Below are positions 14,544 through 21,203 of a stretch of 21,203 nt of DNA, in pieces (within the stretch, counting starts at the first letter, position 1; every line of letters begins with the position of its first letter). Under the pieces are notes generated by a model. It was not told the DNA's origin. It searched no databases and saw only the letters and a list, made by a program, of their open reading frames with translations. The position numbers were made by a program, and so were the translations under genes. Source of the stretch: JBFWIW01 sp050253535 (GTDB lineage: Bacteria > Bacillota > Clostridia > Oscillospirales > Oscillospiraceae). The stretch lies in contig JBFWIW010000054.1 of the NCBI GenBank assembly GCA_050253535.1, positions 1-21,203 of the forward strand, read 5' to 3'.

Positions 14544-17351
14544 ATGGCTCAGGATTATAACGCAACGATAAATTTGCCGAAGACAGACTTCCCGATGCGC
14601 GCGGGGCTTCCGAAACGCGAGCCGGACATGCTGTCGGATTGGTACGGCATGAACCTGTACGGAAAGATGGTGGCCAGAAACGAGGGGAAACCATCTTTTA
14701 TTCTGCATGACGGCCCTCCTTTCAGTAATGGTCATATTCACATGGGTACTGCGCTGAACAAGTGCATAAAGGACTTTATTGTGCGCTATAAGAATATGAG
14801 CGGCTTTCAGGCGCCGTATACTCCCGGATGGGATAACCACGGCATGCCGATAGAGAGCGCCATAATCAAGCAGAACAAGTTGGACAGGAAGAAAATGTCC
14901 ATTCCAGATTTTCGAAACGCCTGTAAGGAGTTTGCGCAGAAATACGTGGGCATACAGATGGAGCAGTTCAAACGTCTGGGCGTTCTGGGCGATTGGGACA
15001 GGCCCTATCTCACTATGAAGCCGGAGTTTGAGGCCGAGGAAGTCAAAGTGTTCGGAAAAATGTTCGAGAAGGGCTATATCTACAAGGGAAAAAAGCCTGT
15101 TTACTGGTGCGCGCAGGATGAGACGGCACTTGCGGAGGCTGAGATTGAATACTCGGACGACGAGTGTAAGTCCATCTATGTAAAATTCAGAATTGAGGAT
15201 GACAAGGGCAAGCTCGCAAAGTACGCGGATCTCTCCAAGACCTATTTCGTCATCTGGACGACGACAACATGGACCATACCCGGTAACCTCGCCATCTGCT
15301 TAAACGCTGATCTGGACTATGTTCTCGCGAAGACCCCGTCTGGAGAGGTCTATATCATCGCGCGCGACCTCATGGAGAGTGTCAAAAAGGCTGGAAATAT
15401 TGAGAGTTTTGAGATACTCACCGAGATGAGCGGCAAAGAGTTCGAGTTCATGCGCGCAAAGCACCCCCTGTATGACAGGGACAGCATAATAATTCTGGGC
15501 GACCATGTCACGCTGGACGCCGGTACGGGCTGCGTACACACAGCTCCCGGCCACGGTCAGGAGGACTATGAAGTTTGCCGTAAATATGACGCGGCGGGCC
15601 TCACCAAAATAGGAATCATCGTCCCCGTGGACGACCGCGGCTATATGAACGCCGAGGCCGGAAAATATGAGGGGCTTAAATATTCCGCTGCTAACGAAGT
15701 AATATATAATGATCTCAAGGACTGTGGGGCGCTTCTCGCCTCCGAGACGATAATCCACCAGTATCCGCACTGCTGGCGCTGCAAGAGTCCCATAGTCTAC
15801 CGCGCGACCGACCAGTGGTTCTGCTCAGTGGACGCCTTCAAGGACGAGGCTGTAGCAGCCTGCGGAAAGGTGCGCTGGATGCCTGAGTGGGGTTATGACC
15901 GAATAGTCGCAATGGTGCGCGAGCGCGCCGACTGGTGTATATCCCGCCAGCGCCACTGGGGTCTTCCCATCCCGGTTTTCTATTGTGAGGATTGTAATAA
16001 GCCCGTCTGTACGCCGGATAGCATAGAGGCGGTATCAAAGGTCTTCGCCAAAAAGGGGTCGAATGCCTGGTTTGAGATGGACGCCTCCGAGATTCTCCCG
16101 AAGGGCTTCGTCTGCCCGCACTGCGGCGGGGTACACTTCAATAAAGAAACGGATACGCTTGACGGTTGGTTTGACTCCGGATCAACGCATATCGCCTCAA
16201 TGGAACTCAATGCCCCCGGTTGCTGGCCGGCGGATCTGTATTTGGAAGGCGCGGATCAGTACCGCGGCTGGTTCCAGTCCTCTCTTCTCACATCCGTCGC
16301 GCTCCGCGGCACGGCGCCGTACAGGGCTGTGCTCACCCATGGCTGGACAGTCGACGGAGAAGGTAAGGCCATGCACAAATCTCTCGGAAACGGTGTATAT
16401 CCGGAGGAGATCATCCCCAAATACGGTGCTGACATTCTGCGCCTTTGGGCGGCATCATCCGACTACCGTGTCGACATGCGCTGTTCCGAGGGGATATTCA
16501 AGCAGCTCTCGGAGACTTACCTGAAAATAAGGAACACGTCGAGATATATACTAGGAAACCTTGAAGGCTTCGACCCCAATAACATGGTGGACTTTGCCGA
16601 CATGCTGCCGGTGGACAAATGGGCGCTCGCAAGACTGCGCAGGCTTGTTGAAAAGTGTCTGGATTCCTATGAGCAATACGAGTTCCACACCGTAATCCAC
16701 GCGATCCACAATTTCTGTGTCGTGGAGATGTCGAACTTCTACCTTGATATATTGAAGGACAGGCTTTATTGCGAGGGTAAGGACAGTCTAAAGAGAAAAA
16801 GCGGTCAGACGGTCATCTATGTCGTCCTTGACGCAATGGTGAGACTCTTGGCTCCGATTCTTGCTTTTACGTCCAATGAGATATGGATCGCCATGCCGCA
16901 CCATGAAGGCGCGAATCCCGAGCACGTTATGTTGAACGACATGCCGGCGCTGCACAAGGAGTGGATTATTTCCCCGGAAGAGGAGAAATATTGGAACATG
17001 AGCCTTGCCCTGCGCGGCGATGTCAACAAGGCGCTGGAGTTCGCCAGAGGCGAGAAGATCATTGGTAAGCCACTCGATGCGGAGATAACGCTCTATGTCT
17101 CCGACGGGGCGAAAGAGGAATTTTCCAAAATCGCAGCTCAGGAATTCGATACTCTCTTCATTACGTCCAAGACAAATGTTGTTTACGGCGACGGGGAGGG
17201 GTATAAGGGCGGAGATTTCCCGGGCGTTACGGTGAAGGTTGCCCCTTCCAAAGCGCCAAAATGCGTCCGCTGCTGGAGCCATAACGAGCATGTCGGCGAG
17301 AGCGCAGAACACCCCCAGCTCTGTCCCAGGTGCATTGAGGCTCTAAAATAA
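14544..17351 (+). CDS. ileS: Isoleucyl-tRNA synthetase
   Basis: 935 residues, the normal length of the bacterial zinc-containing type. Charges tRNA-Ile and edits valine. The catalytic start reads HDGPPFSNGHIHMGTALNK, where the HIGH motif is H66-M-G-T69. The region PGWDNHGMPIE follows. The editing domain includes TTWTIPGNLAICLNADLDY and GTGCVHTAPGHGQEDY. The KMSKS loop reads KAMHKSLGN (608-616). The C-terminal zinc finger is CVRCWSHNEH...CPRC. The start follows GAGGAG. A T-box leader, common before clostridial ileS, is absent: only 76 bp separate it from divIVA and these are mostly a simple hairpin, so it is probably read with divIVA. Confidence 0.97.
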   Translation: MAQDYNATINLPKTDFPMRAGLPKREPDMLSDWYGMNLYGKMVARNEGKPSFILHDGPPFSNGHIHMGTALNKCIKDFIVRYKNMSGFQAPYTPGWDNHGMPIESAIIKQNKLDRKKMSIPDFRNACKEFAQKYVGIQMEQFKRLGVLGDWDRPYLTMKPEFEAEEVKVFGKMFEKGYIYKGKKPVYWCAQDETALAEAEIEYSDDECKSIYVKFRIEDDKGKLAKYADLSKTYFVIWTTTTWTIPGNLAICLNADLDYVLAKTPSGEVYIIARDLMESVKKAGNIESFEILTEMSGKEFEFMRAKHPLYDRDSIIILGDHVTLDAGTGCVHTAPGHGQEDYEVCRKYDAAGLTKIGIIVPVDDRGYMNAEAGKYEGLKYSAANEVIYNDLKDCGALLASETIIHQYPHCWRCKSPIVYRATDQWFCSVDAFKDEAVAACGKVRWMPEWGYDRIVAMVRERADWCISRQRHWGLPIPVFYCEDCNKPVCTPDSIEAVSKVFAKKGSNAWFEMDASEILPKGFVCPHCGGVHFNKETDTLDGWFDSGSTHIASMELNAPGCWPADLYLEGADQYRGWFQSSLLTSVALRGTAPYRAVLTHGWTVDGEGKAMHKSLGNGVYPEEIIPKYGADILRLWAASSDYRVDMRCSEGIFKQLSETYLKIRNTSRYILGNLEGFDPNNMVDFADMLPVDKWALARLRRLVEKCLDSYEQYEFHTVIHAIHNFCVVEMSNFYLDILKDRLYCEGKDSLKRKSGQTVIYVVLDAMVRLLAPILAFTSNEIWIAMPHHEGANPEHVMLNDMPALHKEWIISPEEEKYWNMSLALRGDVNKALEFARGEKIIGKPLDAEITLYVSDGAKEEFSKIAAQEFDTLFITSKTNVVYGDGEGYKGGDFPGVTVKVAPSKAPKCVRCWSHNEHVGESAEHPQLCPRCIEALK

Positions 17352-17514
17352 TAAGTCTCCACGTGACTTCAGTCGAGCGGGGGGCTATTTGACTCGACAT
17401 CCTGGGCGGAAGTGAATCCCGCCTGCGTCACGCTTTTCGGCGGCTCCAAATGGCGGATGTTGCCGGAAATACTTCGGCGATTCTTGCGCTTTACAGGTGG
17501 TTACGACAAGTTGA
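17352..17514 (+). promoter_or_regulatory. Structured leader between ileS and lspA
   Basis: Several short inverted repeats are visible: AAGTC/GACTT (17354-17370), GTCGAG/CTCGAC (17372-17398), GGCGG...CCGCC near 17404-17422 and GCCG/CGGC near 17462-17480. They run straight into the terminator at 17515. No open frame is convincing here. It may be an untranslated leader of lspA; I recognise no known riboswitch class. Confidence 0.35.
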
Positions 17515-17539
17515 AAGGGCGGCCCCGGCCGCCCTTTTT
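17515..17539 (+). terminator. Intrinsic terminator just upstream of lspA
   Basis: AAGGGCGGCC and GGCCGCCCTT are perfectly complementary (up to 10 bp, 2-base spacer, in practice a 4-base or larger loop). The run of five T's (17535-17539) includes the last two bases of the stem. This is the best-formed terminator in the window. The lspA ATG is only 25 bp further on. Confidence 0.8.
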
Positions 17540-17564
17540 CGGATTTTAAGACAGGAGGAAAGTG

Positions 17565-18155
17565 ATGCTGTATTTACTGCTCGCGGCGGTAGTCGCCGGT
17601 TTGGACCAGTTTTTCAAATACTGGATCGTGAATAATATTCCGTTTTACGGAGACAAAGAGCTCATACCCGGCATCATACATCTGACTAATATACAAAACA
17701 CGGGCGCGTCCTTCAATATGATGGAGGGAATGCGTTGGGTGCTTCTGGGTATAACGGCTGTGTGTGTTGCTGGCATAATAATCTTCCTGTTTAAAACGGA
17801 GATGAAGAGCATACTCGGAAAGGTCGCGATAGCCGCCGTTTTGGGCGGCGCCGTCGGCAACGCTATTGACAGGGCGCGTCTGGGTTATGTTGTAGACATG
17901 TTTCAGACCGACTTTATTAATTTTGCCATTTTTAATGTCGCAGACTGCTTCATAGTCTGCGGGGGTATCGTTTTCTGCATATGCTATTTTGTCTGGTCTG
18001 GGAAAAAAGAAAAGGAGATCAGGCTCAGGACGGCGAAAGCAAAACCGCACGGCAGGATGCCGGAGCTGCAGCGGCTGGAATCGGACAAAGATTCAAATAC
18101 ACGGCCGGAAGAGACAAAGACCGCGGAGGAAGACGAAACCCATGGCTCTTGTTGA
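17565..18155 (+). CDS. lspA: Lipoprotein signal peptidase (signal peptidase II)
   Basis: 196 residues from the ATG 6 bases after AGGAGG (an in-frame GTG at 17562 is too close to the site). Membrane aspartyl protease that removes the signal peptide of diacylglyceryl-modified prolipoproteins. The hallmarks are LDQFFKYW (13-20), NTGASF (45-50), GNAIDRARLGYVVDM (98-112) and FNVADCF (123-129). The structural catalytic pair corresponds to D111 and D127. Four hydrophobic segments are visible. The protein carries a hydrophilic tail of about 50 residues (KKEKEI... to HGSC) that typical LspA lacks, and its last 14 bases overlap rluD. It is translationally coupled to rluD, as in many Firmicutes. Confidence 0.95.
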   Translation: MLYLLLAAVVAGLDQFFKYWIVNNIPFYGDKELIPGIIHLTNIQNTGASFNMMEGMRWVLLGITAVCVAGIIIFLFKTEMKSILGKVAIAAVLGGAVGNAIDRARLGYVVDMFQTDFINFAIFNVADCFIVCGGIVFCICYFVWSGKKEKEIRLRTAKAKPHGRMPELQRLESDKDSNTRPEETKTAEEDETHGSC

Positions 18156-19053
18156 AGCGACAGAAACAGGAAAGCGGCTGGACGTCCTTCTGGCCGAGAG
18201 TCTAACCGGAGTCTCGCGGAGCGGCGCACAGAAGATCATAGAAGAAGGCGCGGTGACGCTCTGCGGCAAACAGGTAAAGAAAAACCACAGAACCACTGCG
18301 GGTGAAAAGTTTGAAGTGACGCTCCCCGAGCTCAAGGAATTAAGTCTCGCGGCTCAGGATCTGCCGCTCGACATCGTGTATGAGGACAGTGACGTTGTCG
18401 TCGTGAACAAGGCGCGGGGGATGGTTGTACATCCGGCGCCGGGCCACGCGGACGGGACTCTCGTCAATGCCCTTATACACCACTGCGGAGATAGCCTCTC
18501 CGGTATAAACGGTGAGATACGTCCCGGAATAGTTCACAGGATAGACAAGGATACATCGGGGCTCATCATCGCTGCAAAAAACGATGCCGCCCACCGTGCG
18601 CTGGCCGCTCAGCTGACCGGCCACACGCTTGCGAGGGTTTACGAGGCGGTGGTCTGCGGCAGGGTAAGAGACGATAAAGGCACTGTCGATGCTCCAATAG
18701 GCCGCCATCCGACGGACAGAAAGCGCCAGACTGTTACAAAAACGAATTCGCGCGAGGCTGTGACGCATTATGAGGTCATAGCTCGCTATAACGGCTATAC
18801 GCATGTCCGCTGCACTCTGGAAACCGGCCGGACGCACCAGATAAGAGTCCATATGGCCCATATCGGCCACCCGGTTCTGGGTGACCTTGTTTACGGGCGT
18901 AAAAAACCGGAAAAGGGACTCTCCGGTCAGTGTCTGCACGCAAGGGAGCTCAGATTTCTTCACCCGGCGACGGGGGAATGGGTGACGCTAACGACGGTGC
19001 TTCCAGACTACTTTAGGGAAGTTTTACAAAAGCTGGGCGAGCCGGAGGCGTAG
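18142..19053 (+). CDS. rluD: RluD-type 23S rRNA pseudouridine synthase
   Basis: 303 residues. I set the start at 18142 (MALVEATETGKRLDV), inside the lspA end and behind GGAGG; the frame is open further upstream only because it shadows lspA. The N-terminal S4 RNA-binding domain (about 11-60) is followed by the RluA-family catalytic domain. D135 in GIVHRIDKDTSGL is the catalytic Asp. LETGRTHQIRVHMAHIGHPVLGD and the C-terminal HARELRFLHPATGEW are typical. Members modify uridines in 23S rRNA; the exact site is not readable, but the lspA-linked homologue in B. subtilis is YlyB. Confidence 0.93.
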   Translation: MALVEATETGKRLDVLLAESLTGVSRSGAQKIIEEGAVTLCGKQVKKNHRTTAGEKFEVTLPELKELSLAAQDLPLDIVYEDSDVVVVNKARGMVVHPAPGHADGTLVNALIHHCGDSLSGINGEIRPGIVHRIDKDTSGLIIAAKNDAAHRALAAQLTGHTLARVYEAVVCGRVRDDKGTVDAPIGRHPTDRKRQTVTKTNSREAVTHYEVIARYNGYTHVRCTLETGRTHQIRVHMAHIGHPVLGDLVYGRKKPEKGLSGQCLHARELRFLHPATGEWVTLTTVLPDYFREVLQKLGEPEA

Positions 19054-19057
19054 CTCG

Positions 19058-19088
19058 TATCGGTAAAGCCCGAAGGGCTATGCCGATA
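19058..19088. terminator. Hairpin 5 bases after rluD
   Basis: TATCGGTAAAGCCC and GGGCTATGCCGATA pair over 14 positions with about two non-Watson-Crick spots, around a GAA loop. AATTAG follows instead of a T-run, so it may serve as a stem that protects the rluD 3' end or as a weak terminator. Confidence 0.45.
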
Positions 19089-19257
19089 ATTAGATTGCAT
19101 TAAGGCTTCTCAGCGGAATCCTTAATGAGAAGCGTCATTACCGCCGCGTATCGCCGGAAATGATGGATTTTGACTTTACTTCCGCCGTGCATGGCGGAAG
19201 TTCTGATGTTTTTACTAGGGCATTATCAGGAAACTTTGGTAACCATTAACCAAAAGC
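19089..19257. other. Convergent intergenic stretch rich in hairpins, no gene seen
   Basis: It holds two interleaved complementary pairs (19098-19132), a perfect 9-bp stem ACTTCCGCC/GGCGGAAGT (19178-19201) followed after 7 bases by TTTTT on the plus side, and a small TTTGGT/ACCAAA hairpin (about 19233-19252) just after the noc stop. These probably end transcription from both sides. I see no open frame or RNA gene of known type. Confidence 0.5.
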
Positions 19258-20085
19258 TCAAGCCCTCACACCGCCCTTGGGTATCTTTATCGTGAGTACT
19301 ATGTCGGTGTCCGTCTCGTTCTTACCATATTCGGCGGCTATTCCGGACTGCTTCATGATGTTCATTCCGCGGTTTACCGTGTTCAGAAACAGGCGTACGT
19401 CCTTAAGCACATATATGGGTCGGACAGGCTTTTTAGCCGGTTCCGGCTCATCTTTTTTGTTTATTAGCGAATCTATGTACTCCTCCGCCTTTGCAACGTT
19501 CAAGCCCTCTTTTATTATTTCCCGCAAGGCATCGATGCGTTCCTCATCGGTCTCCAGACGCAGAAGCGCCCTGGCGTGGCGTTCGGTGAGACCTGCTTCT
19601 TTTATTATGTATAGTATTTCGCCGGGGAGCTTTAAAATACGCAGCTTATTTGCAACTGCCGACTGCGATTTGCCTATTTTCTTCGCAGCCTCCTCCTGGC
19701 TTAGCCCATAGAGTCTTATAAGACGGGAGAGGCCCTCCGCTTCCTCAATGAAGTCGAGGTCGCGGCGGTGCAGGTTTTCGATAAGGGCCAGGACAGAAGA
19801 CTCTGATGTGTCAACGTCGAGAATAATACAGGGGACCTCATGGAGTCCGGCAAGTTTTGCCGCTCTGAGCCGGCGCTCCCCTGCGACAAGTTCAAATGTT
19901 CTCCCGCAATGCCGCACGGTAAGCGGCTGCAATACGCCGTATACGGAAATGCTGGAGGCGAGCTCATGCAAGGCGTCCGGGTCAAATTGACGTCTCGGCT
20001 GCGCCGGATTTGGCTGGATATCGGAGACCGGCAGATAGACTATCCGGTTTGTTTCATAAAGACTATGCTTTTTGAAATGCGGCAC
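19258..20085 (-). CDS. noc: ParB-family nucleoid occlusion protein (Noc-like)
   Basis: 275 residues from a GTG that follows AAAGGAGAGG; the ATG further upstream (20127) has no site. The ParB N-domain (about 15-105) includes QPNPAQPRRQFD, YGVLQPLTVR and the CTP-binding motif GERRLRA (69-75), then ENLHRRDLDFIEEAEGL. A helix-turn-helix for DNA binding follows (about 127-150: LSQEEAAKKIGKSQSAVANKL). The C-terminal region KDVRLFLNTVNRGMNIMKQSGI...IVLTIKIPKGG is the kind found in clostridial Noc-like proteins, not in Spo0J. Noc binds dispersed chromosomal sites and keeps division off the nucleoid. No parA is adjacent, which supports Noc over a partition ParB. It converges with rluD and sits beside a division cluster. 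The Noc versus ParB label is moderately sure. Confidence 0.8.
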   Translation of the reverse strand: MPHFKKHSLYETNRIVYLPVSDIQPNPAQPRRQFDPDALHELASSISVYGVLQPLTVRHCGRTFELVAGERRLRAAKLAGLHEVPCIILDVDTSESSVLALIENLHRRDLDFIEEAEGLSRLIRLYGLSQEEAAKKIGKSQSAVANKLRILKLPGEILYIIKEAGLTERHARALLRLETDEERIDALREIIKEGLNVAKAEEYIDSLINKKDEPEPAKKPVRPIYVLKDVRLFLNTVNRGMNIMKQSGIAAEYGKNETDTDIVLTIKIPKGGVRA

Positions 20086-20310
20086 AATTATCCTCTCCTT
20101 TCGCGCCGTATGTTTGCGATGGCACATGTTGTATAATTATTGTCATAATACACTACATATGGTGCGCAAAAGGACGAATAATGACGGTGTGCGTAAAATA
20201 TTTCAGATTTAAACAAAATTTGTGTAGGAAGCTTACTTGGGCCGTTAAGACAGCATTGAAAATGGCTAAGCATTAAAAAAAGAAAAAACCACATAAAATA
20301 GCACAAATAT

Positions 20311-20425
20311 TAAGCTAAAAAAAGCGAAGTGACGATTGACATTTGGGATTAAGAGGACTAGAATAAAAACGGTCACAATACAACATAAAACAATATCGAG
20401 TCCGGCACAGCTTATTTTTAGCTTA
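20311..20425. repeat. Inverted repeat pair bracketing the E2 promoter
   Basis: Left arm TAAGCTAAAAAAAGC (20311-20325); right arm GCTTATTTTTAGCTTA (20410-20425), whose complement is TAAGCTAAAAATAAGC. They match except for one inserted base. The promoter at 20336-20364 lies between them. A pair of operator sites, or a DNA loop or stem, would fit, but chance in AT-rich DNA is possible. Confidence 0.4.
20336..20364 (+). promoter_or_regulatory. Near-consensus sigma-A promoter for the E2 gene
   Basis: A perfect TTGACA (20336-20341), exactly 17 bp of spacer, then TAGAAT (20359-20364, 5 of 6). The start would fall near 20371, giving a leader of about 85 bases before the E2 ATG. Confidence 0.8.
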
Positions 20426-20455
20426 CTTTAAATAATCCAGACAGGAGTGACAAAT

Positions 20456-21203
20456 ATGGCAGAAGGTATTCTCATGCCCAAGGCGGGCATAACGGTTGAA
20501 TCTTGTATCATCGGAGAATGGTTCAAAAAAGTCGGGGACAAGGTGTCGGTCGGCGACATCCTTTTCAGTTATGAGACCGACAAGGCCGTGTTCGAGTGCG
20601 AATCCACGGCGGCCGGCGAGATCCTCGAAATTTTCTATCAGAAGGGTGACGAGGTTCCCTGCCTCGTAAACGTCTGTGCGGTCGGCACACCCGGTGAGGA
20701 CATATCCGCTCTGCGTCCCGCGGGAGCCGAGAGCACCGCTCCGGCGGCTGAAGCACTTGCGGCTCCGGCAGCTGAAGCGCCTGCCGCTACGGTACAGGTA
20801 GAGGTACAGCAGACGGCTTCGTCGGACGGCGCCGTCCACGCTTCTCCGAGGGCGAAGGGCCTTGCCGAGAGAAGCGGCATGGATGTTTCGCTTGCCGCAC
20901 CGACAGGGCCGGACGGCAGAATCATTGAGAGAGATGTTCGCCGCCTGATGGAGGAAGGCGTACCCGCCAAGGCTGCGGCGGCTCAGACGGCGGCAGCGGC
21001 TCCGGCGGCTCCGGCAGCACCCGCAGAACCGGAATACGAGGATGTTAAATTCTCCGGTATCCGCCGCGCGATCGCAAAGTCCATGACGGAGTCCCTGTCC
21101 TCAATGGCACAGCTCACAAACCACTTCTCGTTCGACGCGGGCAAGATTCTCGCATACCGCAAGGAACTCAAAGCGACCGAAGGCGACACAGCGAAAATCA
21201 CGC
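20456..21203 (+). CDS. 2-oxoacid dehydrogenase E2 (dihydrolipoamide acyltransferase), 3' end outside window
   Basis: The start ATG follows ACAGGAG. The visible 249 residues show the E2 layout in order. A lipoyl domain (1-80) begins MPKAGITVESCIIGEWFKKVGD, with the lipoyl-lysine K43 in ETDKAVFE. An Ala/Pro linker spans 88-125. A peripheral subunit-binding domain (about 126-165) contains ASPRAKGLAERSG and GPDGRIIERDV. A second Ala-rich linker covers 170-198. The start of the catalytic acyltransferase domain (GIRRAIAKSMTESL, from about 200) then runs off the window. E2 is the core of pyruvate, acetoin or branched-chain dehydrogenase complexes and passes the acyl group from E1 to CoA. Which substrate applies cannot be decided here. 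With its own strong promoter it appears to be the first gene of its operon; E1 and E3 would have to lie downstream. Confidence 0.93.
   Translation, partial: MAEGILMPKAGITVESCIIGEWFKKVGDKVSVGDILFSYETDKAVFECESTAAGEILEIFYQKGDEVPCLVNVCAVGTPGEDISALRPAGAESTAPAAEALAAPAAEAPAATVQVEVQQTASSDGAVHASPRAKGLAERSGMDVSLAAPTGPDGRIIERDVRRLMEEGVPAKAAAAQTAAAAPAAPAAPAEPEYEDVKFSGIRRAIAKSMTESLSSMAQLTNHFSFDAGKILAYRKELKATEGDTAKIT

Larger units (their letters stand above)
20086..20455. other. Long AT-rich intergenic stretch between divergent noc and E2 genes
   Basis: About 370 bp, much richer in A/T than its neighbours, with no plausible gene. It holds the noc ribosome site, an imperfect palindrome at 20130-20152 where the noc promoter should be, a strong plus-strand promoter, and a pair of inverted copies that bracket that promoter. 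Confidence 0.6.

Noticed and set aside
17215..17224. ATTTCCCGGG, a partial Noc-binding-site match inside ileS
   Set aside because: Only the left part of the palindrome fits (followed by CGTT instead of AAAT) and it lies in conserved coding sequence, so chance is the simpler reading.
17360..17365. CACGTG core resembling a parS site near a ParB-family gene
   Set aside because: The flanks (GTCTC and ACTTC) do not match the parS arms TGTTC and AAACA.
17495..17510. T-box-like AGGTGGTTACGACAAG just before the lspA terminator
   Set aside because: Only about 8 of 13 positions fit the T-box, no recognisable stem I with its conserved loops is seen, and the downstream gene is not an amino-acid gene.
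19178..19213. Canonical rluD terminator ACTTCCGCC/GGCGGAAGT
   Set aside because: Stem is perfect, but the T-run begins 7 bases after it, so a standard intrinsic terminator is not secure; described only within the intergenic entry.

Overview
The window looks like a chromosomal scaffold from an anaerobic Firmicute of class Clostridia, probably an Oscillospiraceae-like lineage. The grounds are Gram-positive gene orders (sepF-divIVA-ileS-lspA-rluD; miaB, mutS, mutL and miaA together), strong GGAGG ribosome sites, a Noc-type ParB and a secreted CHAP protein of a kind common in gut Clostridia. It holds two runs of exactly 100 N (1570-1669 and 11256-11355). These are scaffold gaps of unknown true length, so it is three contigs joined together, and no reading frame should be trusted across them. 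Placement at family level is inference.

Region 1 (1-1569) is clearly more AT-rich than the rest: about 40% GC in the stretches I counted by hand, against about 60% in a stretch of mutS. It carries the end of a CHAP-domain cell-wall hydrolase and most of an unrecognised exported protein that appears to be internally repeated. Region 2 (1670-7020, minus strand) reads, in transcription order, miaB, a small SdpI-like membrane protein, mutS and a CPBP (CAAX-like) membrane protease cut by the first gap. Region 3 (7021-11255, plus strand) diverges from miaB: an alanine-racemase-fold protein that lacks the PLP lysine, then mutL and miaA, then what looks like the start codon of a gene lost in the second gap.

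Region 4 (11356-19053, plus strand) is a cell-division and envelope cluster: an HlyD-like adaptor (5' end lost), yggS/ylmE, sepF, divIVA, ileS, lspA and rluD. It matches the Bacillus ylm-divIVA-ileS-lspA order, but nothing lies between sepF and divIVA where ylmG and ylmH would be. Region 5 (19054-21203) has a hairpin-rich convergent intergenic stretch, a minus-strand Noc/ParB gene, a long AT-rich intergenic stretch with a near-consensus sigma-A promoter, and the first 249 codons of a lipoyl-bearing 2-oxoacid dehydrogenase E2.

Most genes are core housekeeping: mismatch repair (mutS, mutL), tRNA A37 modification (miaA makes i6A, miaB converts it to ms2i6A), division-site placement (sepF, divIVA, noc), lipoprotein maturation (lspA), tRNA-Ile charging (ileS) and rRNA pseudouridylation (rluD). 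The parts most worth a second look are the alanine-racemase-like protein without its catalytic lysine, a degenerate 70-150 bp repeat found just after three different stop codons, and a strong terminator placed 25 bp before lspA with no room for a promoter between them. I found no CRISPR array, tRNA, rRNA, transposase or integrase.
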